Below the pieces are notes generated by a model that saw only the letters and a program-made list of their open reading frames with translations, made no database searches and had not been told where the DNA came from. The position numbers and the translations under genes are program-made. This document shows, in pieces, positions 45,931-54,611 of a stretch of DNA of 64,000 nucleotides; within the stretch, counting starts at the first letter, position 1, and the number at the start of each line of letters is the position of its first letter. Source of the stretch: Sphingopyxis sp. MWB1 (lineage in GTDB: Bacteria > Pseudomonadota > Alphaproteobacteria > Sphingomonadales > Sphingomonadaceae); contig NZ_JQFJ01000002.1 in the NCBI RefSeq assembly GCF_000763945.1, forward strand, positions 1,973,501 to 2,037,500. The letters run 5' to 3'.

Positions 45931-46542
45931 TTATTCTCCGGGCCGCTGGATACCATAGGCCGTGTCGAGCGCTAGGCTTCGCGCTATTGACGGCCTATCG
46001 CGACAGCGTTTTGCAAACGCGTCGAGCGCCTCGCTTTCTGGAAAAGCAGCGCGTGCGAAATTGAGCGCGCTGCCCACGATAAAATCGGCGGCCGAATAGC
46101 GGTCGCCAAGCAAATAGGGCTGATGCGATAGGATCGATTCGAGCCGCTTCACGACGCCGTCATAGAGATAACGCCGCACCGGATTCTCTCTTTCACCGAG
46201 CAGCTTCATAAACATGGCGGGCTCCATTTCGGCAGCATACCAGCAAAGCCAGGTCAAATACTCGCCGCGTTGCGGATCCCCCGCGGCCGGAGCGAGACCT
46301 GCTGCGGGGAAGCGGTCGCATAGATAGAGCGTGATCGCGACCGATTCGGCCAAAAGCTGCCCTTCATGTTCGACGGCGGGAACGCGCTTGTCGGGATGGG
46401 GGTTTGCCGGATCCGCCATGCCTTCGCCCATATTGAGACGAAAAATTGATACAGGCCGAATCTCATAAGGCTCGCCAATTTCCTCGAGCAGGGCGATCAT
46501 TCGTGTCGAGCGGGATTCGGGGGCGTGATAAAGATGTATCAT
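45931..46542 (-). CDS. Glutathione S-transferase family protein
   Basis: A 203-residue GST. The N-terminal thioredoxin-like domain has MIHLYHAPESRSTRMIALLEE and DKRVPAVEHEGQLLAESVAITLYL (cis-Pro and glutathione-binding Glu-Ser), and the C-terminal helical domain has YLLGDRYSAADFIVG. A catalytic Ser in PESRST is likely. The substrate is unknown; conjugation or dehalogenation of xenobiotics is typical. It is divergent from a YafY-type regulator, with an inverted repeat in between that may control both. Confidence 0.92.
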   Translation of the reverse strand: MIHLYHAPESRSTRMIALLEEIGEPYEIRPVSIFRLNMGEGMADPANPHPDKRVPAVEHEGQLLAESVAITLYLCDRFPAAGLAPAAGDPQRGEYLTWLCWYAAEMEPAMFMKLLGERENPVRRYLYDGVVKRLESILSHQPYLLGDRYSAADFIVGSALNFARAAFPESEALDAFAKRCRDRPSIARSLALDTAYGIQRPGE

Positions 46543-46603
46543 GAAAAATATCCTGTTGGCCGAAAGGCAGGGTTGACGATGGACGCGCTATAAGAAAGTC
46601 CTG

Positions 46604-46621
46604 CTGACAGCATATTGTCAG
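46604..46621. promoter_or_regulatory. Candidate operator between gst and the YafY-type regulator
   Basis: A perfect inverted repeat, CTGACA (46604-46609) and TGTCAG (46616-46621) around GCATAT. It lies 12 bases ahead of the regulator start and 62 bases ahead of the GST start. It suggests autorepression and control of gst. Confidence 0.6.
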
Positions 46622-46632
46622 TAGGAAAGCCG

Positions 46633-47373
46633 ATGCGCCGCGCCGACCGCCTTTTTCAGATTATCCAGATGCTGCGCCGGTCTTCTTACCCGCTCACCGC
46701 CGCGCAAATGGCGGCGGAATTGGAAGTGTCGGTGCGTACCATTTACCGCGATATGGCGGATCTGATTGGACAGCGCGTACCGATCAGCGGCGAGGCGGGG
46801 TTCGGCTATATCCTCGATGACGCGTTCGACATGCCGCCGCTCATGCTGACGGGGGAGGAGGTCGAGGCCGCGGTGCTAGGGGCGCAGTGGGTGGCAGCGG
46901 GCAGCGACCCGGTTCTGGCCAACGCCGCACGGGATCTGATCGCAAAGATCTCCGTCGTGATTCCCGATCAACTTCGCAGCCATATATCGCATCCGTCCAT
47001 GTCCTTTCGCCAGTCTGCGGTGAAGATCAGCGATGGCATCGACATCGCCCGCACCCGGCAATGGATTCGTGCCGGACGCAAGCTTCGGATCGATTATCGC
47101 GATGAGCGGGGCAAGGTAAGCGCGCGCGTAATCTGGCCGATCATCATCGGCTATTTCGATGACCGGCGAACGCTTGCGGCGTGGTGCGAACTTCGGCAGG
47201 CCTTTCGCCATTTCCGATGCGACCGCATATTGGTAGCGGACTTTCTGGACGAACATTATGACGTCGCGCCCGGTGCACTGCGCCAGAATTGGCGCAAAAA
47301 CGTGATCGACGCGGTGCCGAAGCTGCCGAGCGAAACAAAAAAAAGAGACGCATTGGCCCCCGGGCACTCCTGA
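46633..47373 (+). CDS. YafY-type transcriptional regulator (HTH_11 + WYL domain)
   Basis: A 246-residue regulator. The N-terminal helix-turn-helix (RADRLFQIIQMLRRSSYPLTAAQMA ... VSVRTIYRDMADL, residues about 3-45) is followed by a WYL domain with a likely ligand-binding role (LRIDYRDERGKVSARVIWPIIIGYFDDRRTLAAWCELRQ, about 155-200). The usual W-Y-L residues are partly altered. ATG at 46633 has AGGAAAG 3 bases before it. It is divergent from gst, with an inverted repeat upstream. The ligand is unknown. Confidence 0.88.
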   Translation: MRRADRLFQIIQMLRRSSYPLTAAQMAAELEVSVRTIYRDMADLIGQRVPISGEAGFGYILDDAFDMPPLMLTGEEVEAAVLGAQWVAAGSDPVLANAARDLIAKISVVIPDQLRSHISHPSMSFRQSAVKISDGIDIARTRQWIRAGRKLRIDYRDERGKVSARVIWPIIIGYFDDRRTLAAWCELRQAFRHFRCDRILVADFLDEHYDVAPGALRQNWRKNVIDAVPKLPSETKKRDALAPGHS

Positions 47374-47414
47374 GAAGAGCGGCTTGCGCGGGGACAGGCG
47401 CCTATTACCTTCGC

Positions 47415-48671
47415 CTAATAGCGTTCCAGTTCAACCTTCATATGGCGATAGCCATGGACGAAGCTTGCATGGACGCGCTCCGGCTCTTCGAGGATATTGA
47501 CGCGCAGCCGCCGCCGTTGCATCTCCGAAATCAGCGTCGTGAGTTGCAATTCGGCGACCCGCGCTCCGACACAGCGGTGAATGCCATAACCAAAGGCGAG
47601 GTGGCGGCGCGCATTTTCGCGGTCGACAATGATGCGGTCGCCATCGGGAAAAATGCTCTCGTCGCGGTTCGCCGAGGCATACCAGAGCGCGATCTTGTCG
47701 CGCTTGCGGATATGGTGTCCGAAAAGCTCGGTGTCCTCCATCGCGGTGCGGCGCATATGGGCGAGCGGAGTTTGCCAGCGGATAATCTCGTGCATCGCAT
47801 TGACGGCAAGGTCGGGGTCGTGATTCGCCTCCAGCTTGGCCCGCTCTTCCGGAAAACAGTGCAGCCCATAGGCATAGGCCGACATGGAATTGCGCGTCGT
47901 GTCATTGCCGCCGACGATCAGCAGGATCAGATTGCCCATGAATTCCTCATGGCTCATATGGCTCATCGCGTCGGATTGCAGCATGATCGAAATCAGATCA
48001 TGCTCGCCGGGCTGCTGTGCCTTGCGGTCCCACAATTGCTTGAACGCCGCCCCCATTTCATAGGCGATGGCGAGTCGTGCCTGCCGTTCCTCGGGCGTGT
48101 TGAAGCTTTCAATATCACCCAGCGCATCGGACCAGGCGGTCAGCTTGTGGCGTTCCTCCCAGGGAAAATCGAACAAAATGGCAAGCATCTGGGTGGTCAG
48201 TTCGATCGACACCTTCTCGACCCAGTCAAAGCTTTCGCCAATGGGCAGGCTGTCGAGCAGGGCGCTGGTGCGCGCCAGCGTGTCGGCACGCATGCGTTCG
48301 ATTTCGGACGGGCCAAAGGCGGGGGCGACGGTGCGGCGCTGGGCCGTATGCTGCGGCGGGTCCATGGCGATGAACATCGGCATGGGCACTTCGCCCTCTT
48401 TCAGATGCTCGATCCCGTCGCCGGCAACGGTGATGCCACCATATTCCCAGCTCGATGAGAAAATCTTGGGCAAGGCCTCGATATGCTGGATCGGCTTGTA
48501 GGTGGTGACCGACCAATAGGGACCGAACTTTGAATCCTCGCAATGATATATGGGCGATTCGGCGCGTAACCGCGCCATGGGCTCCTGCCAGCAATCCTTG
48601 CTCCACAGCTCGGCGCGGCTGACATCGAGCGGATTTACGGTCTCGGGGGCGGTGCGTATCTGGGTGGCCAT
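47415..48671 (-). CDS. Cytochrome P450, CYP153-like
   Basis: A heme monooxygenase of 418 residues. The I-helix GGNDTTRNSMSAYA carries the oxygen-activation motif, the ExxR motif is EIIRWQTPLAHMRRTA, and the heme-binding loop is FGYGIHRCVG with the axial Cys near residue 365. The EIIRWQTPLAHMRRTA and LLIVGGNDTTRN phrases resemble CYP153 enzymes, which hydroxylate medium-chain alkanes and related compounds at the terminal carbon. The usual ferredoxin and ferredoxin reductase genes are absent nearby. No signal peptide is seen, so it is cytoplasmic. Confidence 0.9.
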   Translation of the reverse strand: MATQIRTAPETVNPLDVSRAELWSKDCWQEPMARLRAESPIYHCEDSKFGPYWSVTTYKPIQHIEALPKIFSSSWEYGGITVAGDGIEHLKEGEVPMPMFIAMDPPQHTAQRRTVAPAFGPSEIERMRADTLARTSALLDSLPIGESFDWVEKVSIELTTQMLAILFDFPWEERHKLTAWSDALGDIESFNTPEERQARLAIAYEMGAAFKQLWDRKAQQPGEHDLISIMLQSDAMSHMSHEEFMGNLILLIVGGNDTTRNSMSAYAYGLHCFPEERAKLEANHDPDLAVNAMHEIIRWQTPLAHMRRTAMEDTELFGHHIRKRDKIALWYASANRDESIFPDGDRIIVDRENARRHLAFGYGIHRCVGARVAELQLTTLISEMQRRRLRVNILEEPERVHASFVHGYRHMKVELERY

Positions 48672-48759
48672 CGGCTGCTCCTCTCAAACGGCCGTCTGGC
48701 GCGACCGATTCAGTTGCAGAATGCCACTATTCACAGGCTTGTCAATGGCCGTAGCGACC

Positions 48760-50028
48760 TTAGCCCGTGCGGTGCCATTCCCAGAATTTCCAACTGGGCT
48801 GCCCGCTCAGCACGCCCGAGCGGAAAAGCCGCACCGAAACCGTGACGACGAGTAATACCCAGAAAGCCTGCCAGCCGATGGCGATAAAATGTTCCATCCG
48901 GCCCGAGTCATTCGCCGCTCGCGCCGCCATGGCAAAGGGGGAGGAGAAGGGGAAAATTTCCGCGATGCGGGCGATGCGGCTGTCGGGTGCGCCCGCCGCC
49001 GCGCTCGACAGGCTGAACATGCCGACCTGAAATATGGTGATCGGCAGGCTGAGCATCTGGATCTCGCGCACCGTCGCTGCCTGAGCGCCTACCCCCAGAA
49101 AAACCGCGCCGAGCAAAAGGAAGGCGAGGGTAAAATAGCCGAAATTCACCGCCAGAAAAAAGGGCCAGCCGGTGGCGGGGGCGGCGAGCAGTGCCGTCGG
49201 ATCGGTTGCTCCGCTGGCCGCAGCGAGAGCGGACGCATCCATCTGGGTCGCCGCGATCAGCCCGCCGCCGATGGCGATGAGGGCCCAAAAGCCGATGAAC
49301 AAAATGGCGACGCCGAACATGCCGAGCAGCTTGCCCAGAAATACCCCTTCAAGCGGCACTGCGGCGGCGAGAATCTCGATCACCTTATTGCCCTTTTCCT
49401 CGGCCAGCGAACCCACCGCCTGGCTCGCCAGAAGCAGGGTGAGGAGGAAAAGGACGAACACCGCGCCAAAGCCGATCGCCTGCTGCGCGGCAATGCTGCT
49501 TTCGCCGTTCGACAAAAGAGCAAATTGCGGCCGGGACTGTGGCAGCGCGGTCGCCGCGCGCTGACGCTGTGCTTCGCGGGCGAGCAGCGCGAGATAGCGT
49601 CCCGCCCCCGAATCGGCTTTTTCCTCGGCGATGGTCGGGGCGCTGAGCGGTCCCGTCATCACCGCCAGCGTATCCTTCCCCTTTTCCTGTGCGATGGCGT
49701 TGGCGTCCGGAAGGGCGGGGACGGGGGCATCGGACCCTCCGGTCTGGGCAACCCGTATTTCCAGCGTCGGTGGAGGGCGGTTGAAGCCGGCCCGCAGCCA
49801 GCGGTCGGCGGCGCGCAATGCACCGACATCCTTCCGCTCGACGACCGCGACGATGCGTGCGCTGCCCTTGCTGCTGTCGGCCAGCTGTTCGCCTCCAAGC
49901 TTGCCGACAAAGCCCATGCCGATCACAAAGAGCGGGGCGAGCAGGAACAAGAGGAAGGTGGGGGTGGCGACCATCGCCAGAAAGTCGCGCCGCGCAACAA
50001 CGAACATGGTGCGGACAAAGGCGTTCAT
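48760..50028 (-). CDS. ABC-2 type transporter permease (NatB-like)
   Basis: A 422-residue membrane protein: one N-terminal TM (FLLFLLAPLFVIGMGFVG), a large extracytoplasmic domain (residues about 45-185), then about five C-terminal TM segments (AIGFGAVFVLFLLTLLLASQAV, FGVAILFIGFWALIAIGGGL, FTLAFLLLGAVFLGVG and others) with EEKGNKVIEILAAAVPLEGVF in between, the ABC-2/NatB pattern. Its start overlaps the stop of the ATPase gene (ATGA), so the two form one exporter. The substrate (ion, lipid or drug) is unknown. Confidence 0.88.
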   Translation of the reverse strand: MNAFVRTMFVVARRDFLAMVATPTFLLFLLAPLFVIGMGFVGKLGGEQLADSSKGSARIVAVVERKDVGALRAADRWLRAGFNRPPPTLEIRVAQTGGSDAPVPALPDANAIAQEKGKDTLAVMTGPLSAPTIAEEKADSGAGRYLALLAREAQRQRAATALPQSRPQFALLSNGESSIAAQQAIGFGAVFVLFLLTLLLASQAVGSLAEEKGNKVIEILAAAVPLEGVFLGKLLGMFGVAILFIGFWALIAIGGGLIAATQMDASALAAASGATDPTALLAAPATGWPFFLAVNFGYFTLAFLLLGAVFLGVGAQAATVREIQMLSLPITIFQVGMFSLSSAAAGAPDSRIARIAEIFPFSSPFAMAARAANDSGRMEHFIAIGWQAFWVLLVVTVSVRLFRSGVLSGQPSWKFWEWHRTG

Positions 50029-50954
50029 GCCGTCACCTCCCCGGCGGCGGCTTCATCCACCTGCCGGATGATATGGACAAAGGCTTCGTGGAGGGCGGGA
50101 CGCATGATGGACAGCGTCGCCACCCCCAAATGGCTGGCGGTGATCTGCGCGAGCAGCGGCTCGACCGCGTCGTCGGCCAGCGGGAAATGCCAGATGCCAT
50201 TCTGTAACCGCGCCCCGGGGGGCAACAGCGCCGCGACCGCTTCGGGCGCAGCATCGGCGCGCGGGGCATAGCGCACATCCATGGGCAGCAGCGCGCGCGC
50301 TTCCTCGACCGTGCCTTCAAAACGCCGCTGTGACCGGGCTATAATCGCGATCCGGTCGCACAGGCGTTCGGCATGCGCCATTACATGGGTGGAAAAGATA
50401 ATGGTCGCTCCCCGATCGCGCTCGCGTCGTACCAATATTTCCAGCCTTTCCTGATTGACCGGATCGAGCCCTGAAAAAGGCTCGTCGAGGATGATCAGGT
50501 CGGGCGCATGGACGATCGAGCCGACGAGCTGGATCATCTGCGCCATGCCCTTGGACATTTTGCGAATCTTTTCGTCGATCACGCGCTCAAGGCCCAGCTC
50601 GGTCATGAAATCGGCGGCACGGCGGCGTCCTTCGGACCAGCCAAGACCGCGCAGCGCGCCCATGAAGGCAATGGCCTCGCGCGCTTTCATTGCGGGATAA
50701 AGGCCGCGTTCCTCGGGCAGATAGCCGATGCGGTGGCGCACCGCTTGTGGACGTTCGCCAAAAATGCGGCTTTCGCCTTCGTCGGGATCGACAATGCCCA
50801 GCATCATCCGCAGGCTGGTCGTCTTGCCCGCGCCATTGGGCCCCAAAACGCCATAAATGCTGCCTGCGGGAATTTTCAGCGCGACATTGTCAACCGCCTT
50901 GAAGCTACCGAAATATTTGGTGAGGCCCTCTGCCTCCACGCAGAAACTGGTCAA
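50025..50954 (-). CDS. ABC transporter ATP-binding protein (NatA-like)
   Basis: The ATPase partner of the ABC-2 permease. It has 309 residues. Walker A is GPNGAGKTTSLRMMLG near residue 38, the signature helix is MSKGMAQMIQL (a variant of LSGGQ), Walker B is LIILDEPFSGLDPVN, and the switch His is in FSTHVMAHAE. The start is TTG at 50954; no in-frame ATG fits. The C-terminal extension of about 80 residues is a regulatory domain typical of NatA-type proteins. It is divergent from queG. Confidence 0.92.
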   Translation of the reverse strand: MTSFCVEAEGLTKYFGSFKAVDNVALKIPAGSIYGVLGPNGAGKTTSLRMMLGIVDPDEGESRIFGERPQAVRHRIGYLPEERGLYPAMKAREAIAFMGALRGLGWSEGRRRAADFMTELGLERVIDEKIRKMSKGMAQMIQLVGSIVHAPDLIILDEPFSGLDPVNQERLEILVRRERDRGATIIFSTHVMAHAERLCDRIAIIARSQRRFEGTVEEARALLPMDVRYAPRADAAPEAVAALLPPGARLQNGIWHFPLADDAVEPLLAQITASHLGVATLSIMRPALHEAFVHIIRQVDEAAAGEVTA

Positions 50955-51073
50955 ATCATGCTTTCTGGATGGCCAAGAAAAAAGGGGTCCTTTGTCGGCG
51001 CTATTAAAATGGCGCGATCTTATCCTTTCACCATGCTATGGCACAGCCGGGCGCATGCCGTATAGGGGCGAAA

Positions 51074-52129
51074 ATGACGTGTCCGACCCCACCTTCGCTG
51101 GAACAGCGCCTTGAACAAGTGGCGCGCGATCATGGCTTTGGCGCTTTTGGCATCGCGCCCGCCGATGCCGCGCCGCGCACCGCCGAACGGCTCAGTCAAT
51201 GGCTGGCCGATGGCTGTCATGGCAGCATGATCTGGATGGAAAATCGCGCCGAGCAGCGCGGTTCGCCCAAAGGACTGTGGCCCGCGGTCCGCTCGATCAT
51301 TGCGCTGGGCATGAGCTATGCTCCGTCGGTCGATCCGCTTGCCCTTGGCGATCATCCGGACCGCGGGCGGATTTCCGTCTATGCACAGGGCGCTGATTAT
51401 CATGATGTCGTCAAAAAGGCGCTGAAGGCCGTGGCGCGCTGGCTGGTTGCCGAGGCACCGGATGCCGAGGTGAAGGTGTTTGTCGACACCGCGCCGGTCA
51501 TGGAAAAGCCTTTGTCGGCGGCGGCTGGCCTCGGGTGGCAAGGGAAGCATAGCAATCTGGTCAGTCGCGATCATGGAAGCTGGCTCTTCCTCGGCGCCAT
51601 TTACACGACGCTCGAACTTGCGCCCAGCGCGGGCGCGCGGGATCGCTGCGGCAGTTGCACCGCCTGTCAGACGTCCTGTCCGACCCAGGCTTTTCCGGCC
51701 CCCTATCGCCTCGATGCGCGGCGTTGCATTTCTTATCTGACGATTGAGCATGATGGCCCGATTCCGGTCGAATTCCGCCGCGCCATGGGCAATCGTATCT
51801 ATGGCTGCGACGATTGTCTTGCCGTCTGCCCGTGGAACAAATTTGCCGACACAGCGGCGCGGCATCGCGCCTTTCTGCCGCGCGCCGAACTGGCCGCGCC
51901 TTCGCTTGGCGATCTGCTGAGCCTCGACGATGCAGCTTTCCGGCAGGTTTTCGCCGGATCGCCTATCAAGCGTATCGGACGCAATCGGATGGTTCGCAAT
52001 GCCGCTGTGGCGGCAGGCAACAGCGGGGATCGGACGCTTCGCCTGCGGCTCGAAAAGCTGGTCGACGATGAAGCAGAGATGGTGGCGGATGCAGCGCGCT
52101 GGGCGCTGGATGCGCTCGACGGCAATTAG
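51074..52129 (+). CDS. queG: Epoxyqueuosine reductase QueG
   Basis: A cobalamin-dependent enzyme that makes queuosine from epoxyqueuosine in tRNA anticodons. It has 351 residues. Two [4Fe-4S] clusters are marked by [15 protein letters not shown] near residue 195 and [14 protein letters not shown] near residue 245. [20 protein letters not shown] is conserved. ATG at 51074 has AGGGG 6 bases upstream and is preferred to an earlier codon. C-terminal HEAT-like repeats ([19 protein letters not shown]) are typical. Confidence 0.95.
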   Translation: MTCPTPPSLEQRLEQVARDHGFGAFGIAPADAAPRTAERLSQWLADGCHGSMIWMENRAEQRGSPKGLWPAVRSIIALGMSYAPSVDPLALGDHPDRGRISVYAQGADYHDVVKKALKAVARWLVAEAPDAEVKVFVDTAPVMEKPLSAAAGLGWQGKHSNLVSRDHGSWLFLGAIYTTLELAPSAGARDRCGSCTACQTSCPTQAFPAPYRLDARRCISYLTIEHDGPIPVEFRRAMGNRIYGCDDCLAVCPWNKFADTAARHRAFLPRAELAAPSLGDLLSLDDAAFRQVFAGSPIKRIGRNRMVRNAAVAAGNSGDRTLRLRLEKLVDDEAEMVADAARWALDALDGN

Positions 52130-52494
52130 CGGCGGAGCGCCTCGACGCAGCGATTGACGTCCATGTCGCGCCCGTCGGGGGTGCGGGCATCGACATGGGT
52201 GGTCACCGCCGCAGTCCCTTCCCGCGGCGCATAAAGATAAAGATCGAGCGTGCAGGCGGTGCCGGAAAATTGCATTTTTCGCCCTGCGCCTTCGCGAATA
52301 TCAAGCCGGGGGCTGCCAAACATGCGGCCTACCGCATCGGCGCTGCTGCCGATCAGGCTGTTGGTCTGAACCGGTTTGGCGGGCGTTGTCGTCACCGGGC
52401 CGGGCGTTTTGGGGCGCGGCACGGCATTGGTGCAGCCAGCCAGGGCAAGCGACAGGCCGCCGAACAGGGCAAGACAGGGAACAGAGCGGATCAT
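52126..52494 (-). CDS. Hypothetical lipoprotein
   Basis: A 122-residue predicted lipoprotein. [21 protein letters not shown] is a signal peptide with the lipobox LAGC at residues 18-21. A Pro/Thr/Lys-rich linker ([15 protein letters not shown]) and a small C-terminal domain with [21 protein letters not shown] and [10 protein letters not shown] follow. The MFGxPxxxxxEGxxxxWQF-like pattern recalls small outer-membrane assembly lipoproteins, but no family is certain. The start overlaps the stop of the EI24 gene (ATGA), so they are co-expressed. It is convergent with queG and overlaps its end by 4 bases. Confidence 0.82.
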   Translation of the reverse strand: MIRSVPCLALFGGLSLALAGCTNAVPRPKTPGPVTTTPAKPVQTNSLIGSSADAVGRMFGSPRLDIREGAGRKMQFSGTACTLDLYLYAPREGTAAVTTHVDARTPDGRDMDVNRCVEALRR

Positions 52495-53171
52495 GACGAG
52501 CCCTTTTGACGCATATGGAAAAGATGCACGGTCATAGCCGCGCTGAGCAGAGGCGCCAATAAATTGACGACGGGCACCATGAAGCTTGCGGCAGACAGAA
52601 AACCGAGCGACCAGCGCGTGCCCCGGTCCAGCCCTGGCTGTCCGGGGTGGCGTGCGCCAATCATCGCTTCGAGGTCGCGGCCAAGCAGGATGGCGTTGAC
52701 GGCAAGAGCGAGCAGGGCGGTGCCCACGCCGGTAACGAGCAGAAAAATATAGCCGGGCAGTGCTATCAGATTGCCGCCGATCAGTCGCAGGATCGAGGCA
52801 AGGGCAAGGCGGGCTCCATGCCGCCACCCAATGCCGACGGCGCTGGCCGCAGCCCGAGGATAATGGCGCGTTTCGATATCGTCGATGAGGGCATCGGCAA
52901 ACAGGCCGACGACCAGGATGGCGACCGCCCTAAACAGCAGCCAGCCGCCGAGCAAGAGCAGAACGATGATGATGGCCCCGGCAAGATCGCTCTCCATGCC
53001 CCCCAGTCCCCAATATTCGCGCAAGGCCCAGCGACTCAGCAGGAATAATCCCGCGCCGAGCAGCAGAAAGATCAGCAAGGTGAGCCCAAGGCTTTGCAAC
53101 AATATACGCACAACCCGCGGATGGTTCAGGTCCCGGAGCGCGCGCATCAGGGCAGAAGGAATGCCGGTCAT
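52491..53171 (-). CDS. EI24/CysZ-like integral membrane protein
   Basis: A 226-residue membrane protein beginning MTGIPSALMRALRDLNHPRV, with about five hydrophobic segments (VVRILLQSLGLTLLIFLLLGAG, IIIVLLLLGGWLLFRAVAILVVG, LIALPGYIFLLVTGVGTALLAL, FLSAASFMVPVVNLLAPLLSAA). The FADALIDDIETRHYP and DLEAMIGARHPG loops fit the EI24 family, which includes the sulfate transporter CysZ. The function here is unknown. It is translationally coupled to the small lipoprotein gene and divergent from an adenosine-kinase-like gene. Confidence 0.85.
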   Translation of the reverse strand: MTGIPSALMRALRDLNHPRVVRILLQSLGLTLLIFLLLGAGLFLLSRWALREYWGLGGMESDLAGAIIIVLLLLGGWLLFRAVAILVVGLFADALIDDIETRHYPRAAASAVGIGWRHGARLALASILRLIGGNLIALPGYIFLLVTGVGTALLALAVNAILLGRDLEAMIGARHPGQPGLDRGTRWSLGFLSAASFMVPVVNLLAPLLSAAMTVHLFHMRQKGSS

Positions 53172-53278
53172 GCCGCTGAATGAGGGAGGCAGGGGGCGCT
53201 CGTCAAGCACAGCCGCTTGCCTTGCGCCGCCGCCGATCCTAAGCCCGCGCGCAGTTTCTCTTTTCAACAGGATATTTC

Positions 53279-54277
53279 ATGGCCTCCACCGCCCGTTTCG
53301 ACGTTATCGCGATCGGCAACGCCATCGTTGATGTTATTGCCCGCGCCGAAGATTCGCTGATTGAAGCCGAAGGCTTGGTCAAAGGTTCGATGCGATTGAT
53401 CGACGCCGAAGAGGCGGAGCGTCTTTATGCGAGCATGGGCCCGGCGGTCGAAATGTCGGGCGGCTCGGCGGCGAATACGTTGGCGGGCATGGCGGCGCTG
53501 GGATGCAAATGCGCTTTTATTGGACAGGTGGCTGACGATCAGCTTGGCCATGTTTTCACTCACGATCTGCGTGCGTTGAATGTGGCCTATGACACCCCGC
53601 CGCTGGCCGAAGGTGCGCCGACGGCACGCTGCCTCATACTGGTGACGCCCGATGGCCAACGCACGATGAACACCTTCCTGGGTGCGAGCCATTTGCTCGA
53701 ACAGGCGATGATCGACGAAGCCCGCATCGCCGATTCCGACATCCTCTATCTCGAAGGCTATCTGTGGGATCCGCCGCTGTCGCGGGCCGCGATGCGCCGC
53801 GCGATTGACGTCGCGCGCGGGGCAGGACGCAAAGTGGCCTTCACCCTGTCCGACGCCTTTATCATCGACCGGCATGGCGATGATTTCCGGGCGTTGATCA
53901 AGGAAGGCCTGTTCGACATCCTGTTTGCGAACGAAGTAGAGATTTGCGCGCTGGCGGGCGTCGAGGATTTCGATGTCGCAGTGGCACAAGTGTCGGCCGA
54001 GGTGCCACTGCTCGTCGTCACGCGCAGCGAAAAGGGGGCCATCGCCGTTGTCGAGGGTCAGCGCACCGAGGTCGGCGCCGAACCCATTGACGCGGTGATT
54101 GACACTACTGGCGCAGGCGACTTGTTTGCTGCCGGTTTCTTGGCCGGGCAGGCCGAAGGCCGCTCCATTGCCGAATGCCTGACAATGGGTGCGGTTTGCG
54201 CGTGCGAGATTATTGCCCAAATGGGACCGCGCGCTCAAATTGACCTCAAGGCAAGGGTCGCCGCAAAGCTGGGTTGA
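53279..54277 (+). CDS. PfkB-family adenosine kinase-like carbohydrate kinase
   Basis: It phosphorylates adenosine (or a sugar) with ATP. It has 332 residues. The PfkB signatures are visible: GGSAANTLAGMAALG near residue 61, and DTTGAGDLFAAGFLAG near residue 280 with the catalytic Asp and anion hole. YLEGYLWDPP and TLSDAFIIDRH are typical of the bacterial adenosine kinase-like group. The start ATG is at 53279. It is divergent from the EI24 gene and followed by a short TM-protein gene after a hairpin. Confidence 0.92.
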   Translation: MASTARFDVIAIGNAIVDVIARAEDSLIEAEGLVKGSMRLIDAEEAERLYASMGPAVEMSGGSAANTLAGMAALGCKCAFIGQVADDQLGHVFTHDLRALNVAYDTPPLAEGAPTARCLILVTPDGQRTMNTFLGASHLLEQAMIDEARIADSDILYLEGYLWDPPLSRAAMRRAIDVARGAGRKVAFTLSDAFIIDRHGDDFRALIKEGLFDILFANEVEICALAGVEDFDVAVAQVSAEVPLLVVTRSEKGAIAVVEGQRTEVGAEPIDAVIDTTGAGDLFAAGFLAGQAEGRSIAECLTMGAVCACEIIAQMGPRAQIDLKARVAAKLG

Positions 54278-54303
54278 AAGGCTTGGCACCGGAACTTTTG
54301 GCT

Positions 54304-54327
54304 TGATGGGGCGTCCATGCCCCATCA
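54304..54327. repeat. Hairpin between the kinase gene and the small TM-protein gene
   Basis: A perfect 9-bp inverted repeat (TGATGGGGC 54304-54312 with GCCCCATCA 54319-54327) around GTCCAT. There is no T-tract, so it is probably not a simple terminator. It lies 17 bases ahead of the next start codon. Confidence 0.5.
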
Positions 54328-54344
54328 GCATGGGAGTTGCCGTT

Positions 54345-54605
54345 ATGGCCGAAGAAATTCACACAACCCGCGATGCCGCAGGCAATACGCATACCACCAC
54401 GATTGTCGACCGCGACGCCAAGCGTGGCGGCGGGGGGCTGATTATGGGCGCAATAGCCCTCATCGCCTTGGCAGTGCTGGCCTTTCTGGCCTTTGAGTTT
54501 TTGGGCAATGATCGAGTGGAGACACAGGCGATCAGCGACGCGGCGCAAAAGGTCGGAAGCGCGGCCGAAGATGTCGGTCAAGCCGCCCATGATGCGGTGA
54601 AGTAA
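54345..54605 (+). CDS. Hypothetical small single-TM protein
   Basis: An 86-residue protein I do not recognise. The N-terminal 30 residues are charged and Thr-rich (MAEEIHTTRDAAGNTHTTTIVDRDAK). One transmembrane segment follows (GLIMGAIALIALAVLAFLAFEFL), and the C-terminal part is a helix rich in Ala, Asp and Val (AISDAAQKVGSAAEDVGQAAHDAVK) with amphipathic spacing. ATG at 54345 has GGAG 9 bases upstream; ATG at 54330 in frame is the alternative. It ends 6 bases from the convergent flippase gene. Confidence 0.75.
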   Translation: MAEEIHTTRDAAGNTHTTTIVDRDAKRGGGGLIMGAIALIALAVLAFLAFEFLGNDRVETQAISDAAQKVGSAAEDVGQAAHDAVK

Positions 54606-54611
54606 AGGCGC

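Noticed and set aside
46573..46594. TTGACG and TATAAG upstream of the YafY-type gene as a promoter
   Set aside because: The spacer is only 10 bases, too short for a sigma70-type promoter; only the inverted repeat is reported.
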